From: Oscillospiraceae bacterium
Lineage (GTDB): Bacteria > Bacillota > Clostridia > Oscillospirales > Acutalibacteraceae
Length of the DNA stretch: 35,286 bases
Direction: 5' to 3'
Assembly (NCBI GenBank): GCA_015066365.1
Contig: SVON01000021.1
Span: forward strand, 1 to 35,286
Shown: positions 23,716 through 32,481 of the stretch, in pieces
Position numbering within the stretch: position 1 is the stretch's first letter
Layout of the letters: each line of letters starts with the position of its first letter
The notes under the pieces: generated by a model
What the model was told of the DNA's origin: nothing
Databases searched by the model: none
The model's input: only the letters and a program-made list of their open reading frames with translations
Position numbers and translations under genes: made by a program

Positions 23716-25521
23716 ATGTCTAAAATAGGAACCAGGACTGTGTTGGGTACGGACGAGTACATAAAAGGAAAGAACTTTATTGTTAAGGAGTACCAACGGG
23801 GGTATCGCTGGGGAAAACAGCAGGTAGAGGATCTGCTGAAGGATTTATTGGAATTCAACCCTGATAATCACCGGATTAAATATTGTATGCAACCGTTGGT
23901 GGTGAAACGTGTGCCGGCAGAATCGGTCACCAAGGCCAGAGAGTTGGCGAACATCATTGGTTCGCCTAATACGGCCGATGTGGAAGAGCCGGAGGTGGCG
24001 TGGGAATTGATCGACGGGCAGCAACGCCTGACCACCACGTTGCTTATTTTGGACTCTTGTTACAGCAATTTGAGAAAACCGCCGAAGTTGCCGTATAACA
24101 TCGCCTATTCTTTGGTGCGGGATATTGACGAGTATTATATCACCGAGGCCAAGACGGTGATTGACGCATGGTTTGAACAATTTGGCGACGAAGAGGACAA
24201 TAAAAAGAACGAGATTAAGGGGAAAATTGACGGTGACATCCAGTTTGTTTGGTATGAGGTGGACGAGGACATCAACTCGGTTGACGTATTCACCCGGTTA
24301 AATATCGGCAAAATCCCTTTGACTAACGCAGAACTATTTAAAGCGCTGTTGCTTAACCCCGACCATGCGCCGGAGGATTCCATTGAAAACGAAAAGTTTA
24401 AGATTCGGTTATCTCAGATAGCGTTTGAGTGGGATAAGATTGAGCAATCGCTCCGGGATGATGATTTTTGGAACTTTATTTCCAATGAGGAGCGGGAGGG
24501 CGAAACCCGCATTGACTATCTATTGCAGTTGTATGCGCTGCGGCTGATTGCCAACGGACAAGTGCCAAAAAAAGAAGTGGATAAAACGGTGCATAAGAGT
24601 GATGAACTATTCTCTTTCATCATCATTAATAAGTATATGAAAAGCAGTTGCGTCACCGCCTCGGAAATTTGGGAGAAAATCGTCAGCCTCCACGACACCT
24701 TAAAATATTGGTACGACGGGGGAGAGGATAGCCGGCTATATCATTATATCGGATTCTTGGTAGCGACAAGCGGTTCGGGCATCGGGGTAATTTCTAATTT
24801 GATTCAAAACGCTGAGGGCAAACGCAAAGGCGAGATGGAGAATTATGTGATCTCCCTGGTCCGTGAGAGTATGAAAAATGTGAAATTGGAGGAACTGTCC
24901 TATCATAAGGATCGGGCAAAAATCCAAAAGGCATTGTTGTTGTTTAACGTGCAGACGTTGATTCAAAGCAAGACCGATCAGCGTTTTTCCTTTAAGCATT
25001 ACAAAGATAAAAAAACCTCTTGGGAGATTGAGCACATCCACGCTCGGGCAACCGACGAAGAGATCCGTGCCATCACCCAGCCAAACAAACGGGCAGAATT
25101 TCTGCACGCCTTACAAAATCAGTTTGCGGAGATCGATGATATGCAAACGGTGCAAGAGATCGAAGCGTTTATCCAGAACGAGGTCCTCACGGAAAAGGTT
25201 ACCGACGACCAATTCTTCGAATTCTGCTGTATAGTAACCGATAAGTATGGTGATTTTGATGAAAACAGTTTGGGCAATCTAACCCTTTTGGATGCCCAGA
25301 CAAATCATTCGTATCACAACGCACTATACCCCATTAAACGTCAAAAGATTATTGAGCGGGATAAGGGGGATGTTTTCATCCCGGTTTGCACCAAGAATGT
25401 ATTCCTTAAGATGTATTCGTCCAAGTTTAGTAATATGATGGAGTGGACAAAGGACGATGCGGAGGAATATCTTGAAGCAATGAAGACCTTGTTGGTCAAG
25501 GAGGCGAAATTATGTCAATAG
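23716..25521 (+). CDS. GmrSD-like protein: DUF262 plus DUF1524/HNH
   Basis: The 601-residue protein has the DUF262 (GmrS, ParB-like NTPase/nuclease) signature: VKEYQRGYRW at 23-32 and ELIDGQQRLTTTLL at 97-110. The C-terminal DUF1524 (GmrD, HNH) half carries W436-EIEHIH and GNLTLLDAQTNHSYHN near 520-535 with a following Lys. GmrSD enzymes are type IV restriction systems that cut modified phage DNA. AAAGGAG precedes ATG 23716; the in-frame GTG 23707 lies inside that site. The gene is visibly AT-richer than the flanking chromosome, suggesting acquisition. It overlaps the second DUF262 gene by 10 bases. Confidence 0.9.
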   Translation: MSKIGTRTVLGTDEYIKGKNFIVKEYQRGYRWGKQQVEDLLKDLLEFNPDNHRIKYCMQPLVVKRVPAESVTKARELANIIGSPNTADVEEPEVAWELIDGQQRLTTTLLILDSCYSNLRKPPKLPYNIAYSLVRDIDEYYITEAKTVIDAWFEQFGDEEDNKKNEIKGKIDGDIQFVWYEVDEDINSVDVFTRLNIGKIPLTNAELFKALLLNPDHAPEDSIENEKFKIRLSQIAFEWDKIEQSLRDDDFWNFISNEEREGETRIDYLLQLYALRLIANGQVPKKEVDKTVHKSDELFSFIIINKYMKSSCVTASEIWEKIVSLHDTLKYWYDGGEDSRLYHYIGFLVATSGSGIGVISNLIQNAEGKRKGEMENYVISLVRESMKNVKLEELSYHKDRAKIQKALLLFNVQTLIQSKTDQRFSFKHYKDKKTSWEIEHIHARATDEEIRAITQPNKRAEFLHALQNQFAEIDDMQTVQEIEAFIQNEVLTEKVTDDQFFEFCCIVTDKYGDFDENSLGNLTLLDAQTNHSYHNALYPIKRQKIIERDKGDVFIPVCTKNVFLKMYSSKFSNMMEWTKDDAEEYLEAMKTLLVKEAKLCQ

Positions 25522-27731
25522 GAGAGAAAAACACCTTTTGGAAACTGATCCATTCCTCTTCCCTTAAGAGCATTCAAATTCCCCAGATACAAAGAGACTA
25601 CGTACAAGGCCGAAATACCGACAAGGTAACGTATGCTCGAAAGCGGATGCTGAGCGAAATCTACGATTCCCTGGTCAACGATGCTCCGCTGGACCTGAAT
25701 TTTGTATACGGAAAAGTGGAAGACGGCGTGTTTATTCCTATCGACGGACAACAGCGCTTGACCACGCTCTTTTGTTTGCACGTGTATGCGTTTGCTCAGG
25801 AAGGAGATACCATTGCCTTAAAGGAAATGAGCGAAAAGTTTCAGTATGCCACCCGGGTTACCACGACCCGTTTTTTGGCGGCTCTGTTGGAGCATATCCC
25901 AGAGTTCTTTCAGCAATCCGAACAGGATATGATTCCCTATCTTGAGGATGCGGCCTGGTATTCTCCTCAATGGGATAAGGATCCCTCTGTTCGTTCTTTC
26001 AAGGTGGTGTTGGGTGAGATCCATAAGATGTTCCATGATGTCCGAATTGCGGATAAATTGAAGATGGAGGTTTGTCCTGCTACCTTTATGTCGTTGCAGA
26101 TCCCGGATGTGGGAAGAGTAAACGACCTGTATATTAAAATGAACTCCCGTGGCAAACTGTTGACCGAGTTTGAGTCGTTCAAATCCGAAATGTTTGAGTT
26201 TATTGACACCGAAATTCCGTCCGATAGTGGCATTGACAAGCGTGAGTTCAAAGAAAAGATCGATAATGAGTGGCTGAATCTTGTTTGGCGTGTGTGTGGA
26301 GCAGAGGCGCCTAATCTGTGCGATACGGTGTATATGCGATTTATCCACCAGATTTTCATGAACCGGTTGATACCGCAACAGCACGGAAAGGATCATTCGG
26401 AGGAATGGGCAAACCTGAATAAAAATAACGGTTTTTTCAATTTTGCAGACTACAAGCCCTATCTAAAAAATATTGCTCTACTGAATGACCTGTACTGTAC
26501 TTTTGAGTTTTATAAATTCATTATGGAGGCACAAAACGACGCTGCCCTTGCCGCTTTTCCAGAGATTCGCCGGTGGCTTGTGAATCTGATGATGGACAGT
26601 GGTAAGTTAGGGCACAGTGAACAAGTGCGCCTGCTCACCATCACCCGTTATGCCGTGCTTGTGCCAAGGGAAAACTGGACTATTGCCGGATATATCAAGT
26701 GGTTCAGAGTGATGAACAACCTGATTAACAACACGCAGATTGACAAGGCGGAGCGTTGTATTGCGGCCAGCCGTAGTTTGATGACTATTCCGGCGGAGAT
26801 GGCAGAGGATACTTATGCGTATTTGCTTAACACTAACGGAATGGAGATTGTGTATTTCGATAACCGTCAGGTAAAGGAAGAGGTGTTCAAGTGCCGATTC
26901 CTTGAGGCAGACGCTCGATGGGAGGCTCCCATTTTTACTGCGGAAAAGGATGAGTATTTCTCCGGTGAAATTCAGTTTGTGTTTTCTCTGTGTGGACTCC
27001 GTGCTTTTCGTGATGTGGTAAACCACGAGGAAGCGATTGAAAGGTTTATACAGGTTTGGGAAACGATTAAACGGCTTTTCTATAGCATGCTCAAAGAGGA
27101 TAAGCGACAGGGAAACGACAATCTCTTCCGGCGGGCGCTGCTCACTTATGGTGATTATTCCTGTCAGAGTAATTCTTCTTATACGTTCTTCCCGAGTGGC
27201 GATAGATACTTTAACTGGCGCAGAATGTTGCGTGATGCCAAATCGTTGGCTGTGTTTACATTGTTCTTTGACGATTTTAAGAACTCTTCACTCAGCGACG
27301 ATGTGGCAACCTTTTTGCAAATGAGAATTGATGCATATAGCGACAAGAACGACGAGTTTATCTATTATACCATCAAGCTTCCTCAAATTATGGAGTTTAT
27401 GACCAAAAAGCGGTTTCGCCCAAAAGATACCACCTGCGATCGTAATATTTTTTACAGCAAAGAGCGATTGAGTGCAGACTATGCAGAGGCAAACACGTTT
27501 TTTGTCTATCACAGTCTGTCAGAAGAGGCGGAATATCACTATGGTCAGGGCTATTTGAGTACCGCTTCCAGCGTGGCATACATCAATAAGGTGAAGGATA
27601 TTTCCTGCCATATTGAGTATTGCCCGAAGGGGTATTACTGCGATCAAAACGGACAAGCCTATCTTGACGATCGCGGTCAGCCTATCGCCACCGTAGAGAA
27701 AATGGTGTGCTATATTGAGCAGCATTTTTAA
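25512..27731 (+). CDS. DUF262 protein, GmrS-like partner
   Basis: The 739-residue protein has DUF262 motifs at the N-terminus: IPQIQRDYVQGR at 23-34 and FIPIDGQQRLTTLFCLH at 74-90. The rest is long, charged and helical. I see no convincing HNH/DUF1524 motif, so it looks like a GmrS-type subunit with an unassigned C-terminus (ending near CHIEYCPKGYYCDQNGQ). AAGGAGG before ATG 25512 and the 10-base overlap with the previous gene mean coupled translation and probably a complex. It is AT-richer than flanking genes, like its partner. It is probably restriction/defence; the target is unknown. Confidence 0.85.
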   Translation: MSIGEKNTFWKLIHSSSLKSIQIPQIQRDYVQGRNTDKVTYARKRMLSEIYDSLVNDAPLDLNFVYGKVEDGVFIPIDGQQRLTTLFCLHVYAFAQEGDTIALKEMSEKFQYATRVTTTRFLAALLEHIPEFFQQSEQDMIPYLEDAAWYSPQWDKDPSVRSFKVVLGEIHKMFHDVRIADKLKMEVCPATFMSLQIPDVGRVNDLYIKMNSRGKLLTEFESFKSEMFEFIDTEIPSDSGIDKREFKEKIDNEWLNLVWRVCGAEAPNLCDTVYMRFIHQIFMNRLIPQQHGKDHSEEWANLNKNNGFFNFADYKPYLKNIALLNDLYCTFEFYKFIMEAQNDAALAAFPEIRRWLVNLMMDSGKLGHSEQVRLLTITRYAVLVPRENWTIAGYIKWFRVMNNLINNTQIDKAERCIAASRSLMTIPAEMAEDTYAYLLNTNGMEIVYFDNRQVKEEVFKCRFLEADARWEAPIFTAEKDEYFSGEIQFVFSLCGLRAFRDVVNHEEAIERFIQVWETIKRLFYSMLKEDKRQGNDNLFRRALLTYGDYSCQSNSSYTFFPSGDRYFNWRRMLRDAKSLAVFTLFFDDFKNSSLSDDVATFLQMRIDAYSDKNDEFIYYTIKLPQIMEFMTKKRFRPKDTTCDRNIFYSKERLSADYAEANTFFVYHSLSEEAEYHYGQGYLSTASSVAYINKVKDISCHIEYCPKGYYCDQNGQAYLDDRGQPIATVEKMVCYIEQHF

Positions 27732-27752
27732 CCGCCAACCAATACATCCGCG

Positions 27753-27790
27753 AAAAGAACCGCAAGCGATTCGCTTGCGGTTCTTTTTTT
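27753..27790 (+). terminator. Terminator after the DUF262 pair
   Basis: A long perfect stem (AAGAACCGCAAGCG with CGCTTGCGGTTCTT, flanked by further A/T pairs) ends in a run of T. It separates the regulator-DUF262 operon from the helicase operon. Confidence 0.92.
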
Positions 27791-27806
27791 GTTGCGGTTG
27801 TTTTGG

Positions 27807-27830
27807 TGTCCTGTTTTTGGTACATAAAAT
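27807..27830 (+). promoter_or_regulatory. Candidate operator site B and promoter of the helicase operon
   Basis: TGTCCTGTTTTTGGTACAT (27807-27825) is, on the minus strand, ATGTACCAAAAACAGGACA. It matches the site before the FtsH-like gene at 17 of 19 positions. Half-sites TGTACC and GGACA flank a 7-base A-rich centre. TAAAAT at 27825-27830 is a plausible -10 with a weak -35 (TTGGTG, 27803-27808), so the site would lie between the promoter boxes, as expected for a repressor. Confidence 0.55.
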
Positions 27831-27895
27831 GCGGTAATCTAATAGCACAGACCCACCCCCTTTGCGCCCATTTTCAGGAAAACGGAGGAACGTAT

Positions 27896-30800
27896 ATGAA
27901 GTTAGGTAAGAAAAAGAAGATGCAGGAAAAATTGTCTCCCGAAACGCTGGAGCAGCTGGCGCAGCTACTGATGCAGGCGGAGGACCATGCCCACGAGCTG
28001 ACCGCCGCCGAGTACACCCAACTGATCAACCATTTGGCAGAGGCCCGCTACTATGCTCAGAAAAAGGAAAACAAGGAGCGGGCCCGCCGGGAGAAGGAAG
28101 AGGCCCAGCGAAAGGCGGAGGAGGAAAAGCGGCGGCAGGAACAGCACGTCGCCGACGTCACCTGTATGGATCTGCCGATGGACTGGGACAACCTGTTTGA
28201 ACGGGATGAGCGCACCCAGGGCGTCCACGCCGACAGCATCTCGGACGGTTTGATTCTGTCCCTGAGCAACCTGGGGCGGGTGGACATCGAATACATCGCC
28301 GCGGTGACCGGCGAAGAGTATAAGACGGTCATCGGTACGCTGAAGGGCTCTATCTATCAGAATCCCGAAAAATGGAACGAGTGCTTCTACCAAGGGTGGG
28401 AGACTGCCGAGGAGTACCTCTCCGGTAACCTGATGCGGAAATGGCACGCCGCCCAAAAGGCCAACAAGGAGTACAAAGGCTATTTTGAAGAGAACATCCG
28501 GGCCTTGTCCCGGGCCCTGCCGGAGTTGGTAAATCCCCAGGATATTTACATCACCCTGGGTTCGCCCTGGGTACCGGCGGACATCATCGACGATTTTGTC
28601 ACCCATCTGTTGGGCCTGAACAAGGCACATCCTTACAAGGGCACCCGGCACGATGAACACACCGGTACCTGGGAACTTCCCGATAAATCTGCCTATTGGT
28701 ACAGTGTGGCCTCCACCAGCACCTACGGCACCAACCGGATTGCGGCGCTGTATATTCTGGAGAAGACCCTGAATATGAAGGCGGTGGCGGTGACCGATGA
28801 GGTTTCTTGTCCTGCCAATGCCTCCGGCAAAAAGCGGGTGGTTAACCGGGAGGAAACGGTGCTGGCTCTGGAAAAACAGCAGAAGATGATTCAGGAATTC
28901 CAGAACTGGGTGTGGAAAGATGATCGGCGCCGCGAACGGCTGGAGATGATTTTTGAAAACAATTTCAGTTGTTTCCGTCGCCGGCATTTTGATGGGTCGT
29001 TTTTGAATTTCCCCACACTGTCCCCGGCGGTGCAATTGTATCCCTATCAGAAGAATGCGGTGGCCCGCATTCTTTTCACCCCCAACACCCTGTTGGCTCA
29101 CGACGTGGGCAGCGGTAAGACGTATATTATGATTGCCGCCGGTATGGAACTCAAACGTATGGGACTGTCTAAGAAGAATCTCTACGTGGTACCCAATAAC
29201 ATTGTGGGTCAATGGCGGGATATTTTCAAAATGATGTACCCGAAGGCGAAGCTGTTGGTGGTAGAACCCAAGAACTTCACCCCCGCCAAACGACAGGGTG
29301 TATTGGAGGAGATGCGGGATGGCGATTACGACGGCATCGTGATGGCGTATAGCTGCTTTGAGCGCATCCCCCTTTCTAAGCAGTATGAGATGGAGCAGAT
29401 GCAGCGGGAACTGGAGGAGATCGATACTCTGTTGCAGGATAAAAACAAGTCCACCGGCAGGCTGAAGAAAAAGAAGCAGAAGCTGGAAGAGTCACTGTCG
29501 AAACTGCTGCTGATGATCGACCATACGCTGAACGAGGTTTGCTTTGACGAGCTGGGGGTGACCCGGCTGTTTGTGGACGAGGCCCACAACTATAAGAACG
29601 TGCCCATCGAGACCAAGGCGGATAAAGTGCTGGGCATCAACGCCACCGGCTCCAAAAAGTGCCAGGAGATGATGGATAAGGTGCAGCAGGTGCAGCGGTC
29701 CGGGGGCGGCGTGGTGATGGCCACCGGCACCCCCATCACCAACTCCATCACCGACGCCTTTATTATGCAGAAGTACCTGCAGAGCGGCGAATTGGGCCTT
29801 TTGGACCTGCAGAGCTTTGATAGCTGGATCGGTATGTTTGCAGAGCGGGCCACCGAGTTTGAGATCGACGTGGACACCAGCAATTACCGGCTGGTGACCC
29901 GTTTCTCCAAATTCCACAACCTGCCGGAGCTGACCGCTCTGCTGTCCTCCATCGCCGATTTTCACCAGGCTGGCGCGGAATCCGGCATTCCCCAGTTCGA
30001 TGGGTACAGCGACGCGGTGGTGGCCAAGACGCCGGGGTTTGCCGCGTATCTCAGCGATATTTCCCATCGGGCGGATCTGGTGCGGAGGGGTGTGGTCAAC
30101 CGAAGGGAAGATAATATGCTGAAGATTACCACCGACGGACGAAAAGCGGCGCTGGATCTGCGGCTGGTGGAACCCAACGCCACCTTTACCTATCAGTCCA
30201 AGGTGGCTCGGTGTGCGGAGAACGTGTTTGACATTTATCTCAAAACCTACGACAGCCAAAGCACTCAGCTGATCTTCTGCGACACCTCCACCCCCAAAAG
30301 TGGCTTCAATATGTACGATGACCTGCGGGATCTGTTGGTGAGTATGGGGATGCCGGAGGAGAAGATCGCCTTTGTCCACGATGCCACCACCGAGGTAAAA
30401 CGCACCAAGCTGTTTGCTAAGATGCGCTCCGGTGAGGTGCGGGTGCTCATCGGCTCCACCTTCAAACTGGGGTTGGGTGTTAACGTGCAGGACAAGCTGA
30501 TCGCGGTGCACCATCTGGACGTGCCCTGGCGTCCCGCCGATATGACCCAACGGGAGGGGCGTATCCTGCGGCAGGGCAACCAGAACAGCAAGGTTTCGAT
30601 CTATCGGTACATCACCGAGGGCAGTTTTGACGCCTATTCCTGGCAGCTGTTGGAAACCAAGCAACGGTTCATCACCGGGCTGTTGTCCGGCTCGCTGACC
30701 CAGCGTAGCGGCGGAGATATTGATAATACGGTGCTGGATTATGCCGAGGTAAAGGCGCTGGCGGTGGGAAATCCGCTGATTAAGAAGCGGGTGGAGACCG

Positions 30801-31369
30801 CCAACGAGCTGACCCGGTACTTGCACCTGCAACGTAAGGCTGTGGAGAACCGGCAACGTTTGGAAAAGGAAATTGCTCAACTGCCGGGTCAGATCCACCA
30901 TCAGGCAGAGCTGGTGACCCTGTGCCGGTTGGATAAAGCCCGGTATGAAACACTCCGGCAGGAGTACGACCAGAACCAACGCCGGGAGATCCGTGCCGCC
31001 CTCTATGAGGGGGTTCAGCGCCACGTGCTGATGCAACGGGAAGACGTGTGGATGACCTACCAGGGCTTTGAGGTGGTGTTCCCGCCCAATATGACCGCAG
31101 AGACCCCCTACGTGTGGTTGCGGGGCAACGGTCAGTATTATGTGGAACTGGGGGATACCGAGGTGGGTGGCCTGATCCGCCTGGATAATTTTCTGGACAA
31201 CCTGGAGGGGCATTTAACCAAGTTGGAAGAGGGCCTGCAAGCCCTGGAAAACCGGCAGGCTCAGGTGGCACAGGAACTGAGCAAGCGAGAGGATTATCGT
31301 AAAACCATAGAAGGAATCCGGTGCGATTTGGAACGGATTGACAAAAAGTTAGGAGTGAATAAAGCGTGA
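27896..31369 (+). CDS. Large SNF2-type helicase related to conjugative-element helicases
   Basis: The 1157-residue superfamily 2 protein starts with a Glu/Lys/Arg-rich coiled coil (about 20-85). An N-terminal region follows with GRVDIEYIAAVTGEEYKTVIGTL, AEEYLSGNLMRKW and ITLGSPWVPADIIDDF. Helicase lobes come next: Walker A DVGSGKT at 403-409, DEAH at 561-564, ATGTPITNS, and the lobe 2 motifs STFKLGLGVNVQDKL and REGRILRQGNQN near 886. A C-terminal coiled coil ends the protein. These segments closely resemble the helicase portion of giant methylase-helicases on ICEs and plasmids. No NPPY/methylase motif is present here. CGGAGG places ATG 27896. The next gene overlaps it by 4 bases (GTGA). It probably remodels or translocates DNA in a defence or mobility role. 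Confidence 0.88.
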   Translation: MKLGKKKKMQEKLSPETLEQLAQLLMQAEDHAHELTAAEYTQLINHLAEARYYAQKKENKERARREKEEAQRKAEEEKRRQEQHVADVTCMDLPMDWDNLFERDERTQGVHADSISDGLILSLSNLGRVDIEYIAAVTGEEYKTVIGTLKGSIYQNPEKWNECFYQGWETAEEYLSGNLMRKWHAAQKANKEYKGYFEENIRALSRALPELVNPQDIYITLGSPWVPADIIDDFVTHLLGLNKAHPYKGTRHDEHTGTWELPDKSAYWYSVASTSTYGTNRIAALYILEKTLNMKAVAVTDEVSCPANASGKKRVVNREETVLALEKQQKMIQEFQNWVWKDDRRRERLEMIFENNFSCFRRRHFDGSFLNFPTLSPAVQLYPYQKNAVARILFTPNTLLAHDVGSGKTYIMIAAGMELKRMGLSKKNLYVVPNNIVGQWRDIFKMMYPKAKLLVVEPKNFTPAKRQGVLEEMRDGDYDGIVMAYSCFERIPLSKQYEMEQMQRELEEIDTLLQDKNKSTGRLKKKKQKLEESLSKLLLMIDHTLNEVCFDELGVTRLFVDEAHNYKNVPIETKADKVLGINATGSKKCQEMMDKVQQVQRSGGGVVMATGTPITNSITDAFIMQKYLQSGELGLLDLQSFDSWIGMFAERATEFEIDVDTSNYRLVTRFSKFHNLPELTALLSSIADFHQAGAESGIPQFDGYSDAVVAKTPGFAAYLSDISHRADLVRRGVVNRREDNMLKITTDGRKAALDLRLVEPNATFTYQSKVARCAENVFDIYLKTYDSQSTQLIFCDTSTPKSGFNMYDDLRDLLVSMGMPEEKIAFVHDATTEVKRTKLFAKMRSGEVRVLIGSTFKLGLGVNVQDKLIAVHHLDVPWRPADMTQREGRILRQGNQNSKVSIYRYITEGSFDAYSWQLLETKQRFITGLLSGSLTQRSGGDIDNTVLDYAEVKALAVGNPLIKKRVETANELTRYLHLQRKAVENRQRLEKEIAQLPGQIHHQAELVTLCRLDKARYETLRQEYDQNQRREIRAALYEGVQRHVLMQREDVWMTYQGFEVVFPPNMTAETPYVWLRGNGQYYVELGDTEVGGLIRLDNFLDNLEGHLTKLEEGLQALENRQAQVAQELSKREDYRKTIEGIRCDLERIDKKLGVNKA

Positions 31370-32481
31370 GCGAGATCCAATTAACCAACATTCCCAGTAT
31401 GAGCATAGGCAACTTGGTAGACAAACTCAGCACCACCTACACCGCCATCATCAACGCCGGTCTGCCGGTCAAGACGGTGCCCTCGGTGATGCTGTGGGGT
31501 GCCCCCGGTGTGGGTAAATCTCAGGCTGTGCGCCAATTGGCCAAGGAGATTGAGCACGCCACCGGCAAGCAGGTGGCGGTGACCGATGTGCGGTTGCTGC
31601 TGTTTAACCCCATCGACCTGCGAGGCATCCCCACCGCCAACGCGGACAAGACCCTGGCGGTGTGGCTCAAGCCTCAGATCTTTCAGATGGAGGAGCGGGA
31701 CGACCTGGTGAACATCCTGTTCTTAGACGAGATCTCCGCCGCCCCTCAGTCGGTGCAGGCGGCGGCCTATCAGATCACGCTGGATCGGGTGGTGGGTGAG
31801 CACAAACTGCCGGAAAACTGCATCGTCATCGCCGCCGGCAACCGCACCACCGATAAGTCGGTGGCCTTTAAGATGCCTAAGGCACTGGCCAACCGTTTGC
31901 TTCATATTCAGGTGGAGGGCTCTTTCAAATCCTGGAAAGAATGGGCGATCCGCTCCGGCATCAACGATAAGGTGCTGGGCTTCTTGTCCTTCCGGCAGAA
32001 TTACCTGCTGGGGTTTGACTCCTCCTCCGACGATTTGGCCTTTGCCACCCCCCGTTCCTGGGAGATGGTGAGCAACCTGCTCAACCACGTCAGCGACGAC
32101 ATCGACGAGATGTATCCGCTGATCGCCGGCTTGGTGGGCAGCGGCGTGGCGGTGGAGCTGCGCACCTGGGCCAAGGTGTACCGCCAGCTACCGGATATCC
32201 AGGACGTGTTTGACGGAAAACAGCCGCCCTTGCCCACCGGGGCGGATGCCCTATACGCCCTGTGCGCCGCTATGACCGCCTATGCCCGGGAGCATAAGGA
32301 TGACCTGACGCGGATGGAGCACTCCATTCGCTATGCCGAGAAGATGTCCCCGGATTTCTCCACCGTATTGATGAAGGATTATATGTATCTGGAAAAGGGC
32401 TATAAGGAGAAACTGATGCGGATTCCGGCCTTTGCTCAGTGGCTTCGCACGAAGGGGGCGCTGATCAATGGCGCTGTCTGA
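31366..32481 (+). CDS. MoxR-type AAA+ ATPase
   Basis: A 371-residue cytoplasmic AAA+ protein. Walker A is WGAPGVGKS (44-52), Walker B ILFLDE with D121-E122, then sensor-like AAGNRTTDKS and KALANRLLHIQVEG. It is of the MoxR branch, whose members act as chaperones for VWA-domain partners. GTG 31366 overlaps the helicase stop, with AGGAG upstream. The next gene, encoding a VWA protein, overlaps it by 14 bases, so a MoxR-VWA pair is expressed together with the helicase. Confidence 0.92.
   Translation: MSEIQLTNIPSMSIGNLVDKLSTTYTAIINAGLPVKTVPSVMLWGAPGVGKSQAVRQLAKEIEHATGKQVAVTDVRLLLFNPIDLRGIPTANADKTLAVWLKPQIFQMEERDDLVNILFLDEISAAPQSVQAAAYQITLDRVVGEHKLPENCIVIAAGNRTTDKSVAFKMPKALANRLLHIQVEGSFKSWKEWAIRSGINDKVLGFLSFRQNYLLGFDSSSDDLAFATPRSWEMVSNLLNHVSDDIDEMYPLIAGLVGSGVAVELRTWAKVYRQLPDIQDVFDGKQPPLPTGADALYALCAAMTAYAREHKDDLTRMEHSIRYAEKMSPDFSTVLMKDYMYLEKGYKEKLMRIPAFAQWLRTKGALINGAV

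Noticed and set aside
22014-23858. 614-residue minus-strand open frame across the lipoprotein and WYL genes
   Set aside because: It crosses a strong terminator, a promoter and three sense genes and has no recognisable domain.
3714-27790. CRISPR array, insertion sequence or integrase boundary around the accessory genes
   Set aside because: No regularly spaced repeats, transposase/integrase frames, tRNA genes or terminal repeats were seen; the island boundary is judged only from composition and gene content.
29492-31213. 573-residue open frame antisense to the helicase gene
   Set aside because: Repetitive His/Gln/Gly composition, no motifs and no start signal; the sense frame has full helicase motifs.
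27896-31369. Adenine methylase domain in the helicase protein
   Set aside because: Related ICE proteins have one, but no NPPY or FxGxG-type motif is present in residues 1-400, so it was not called.
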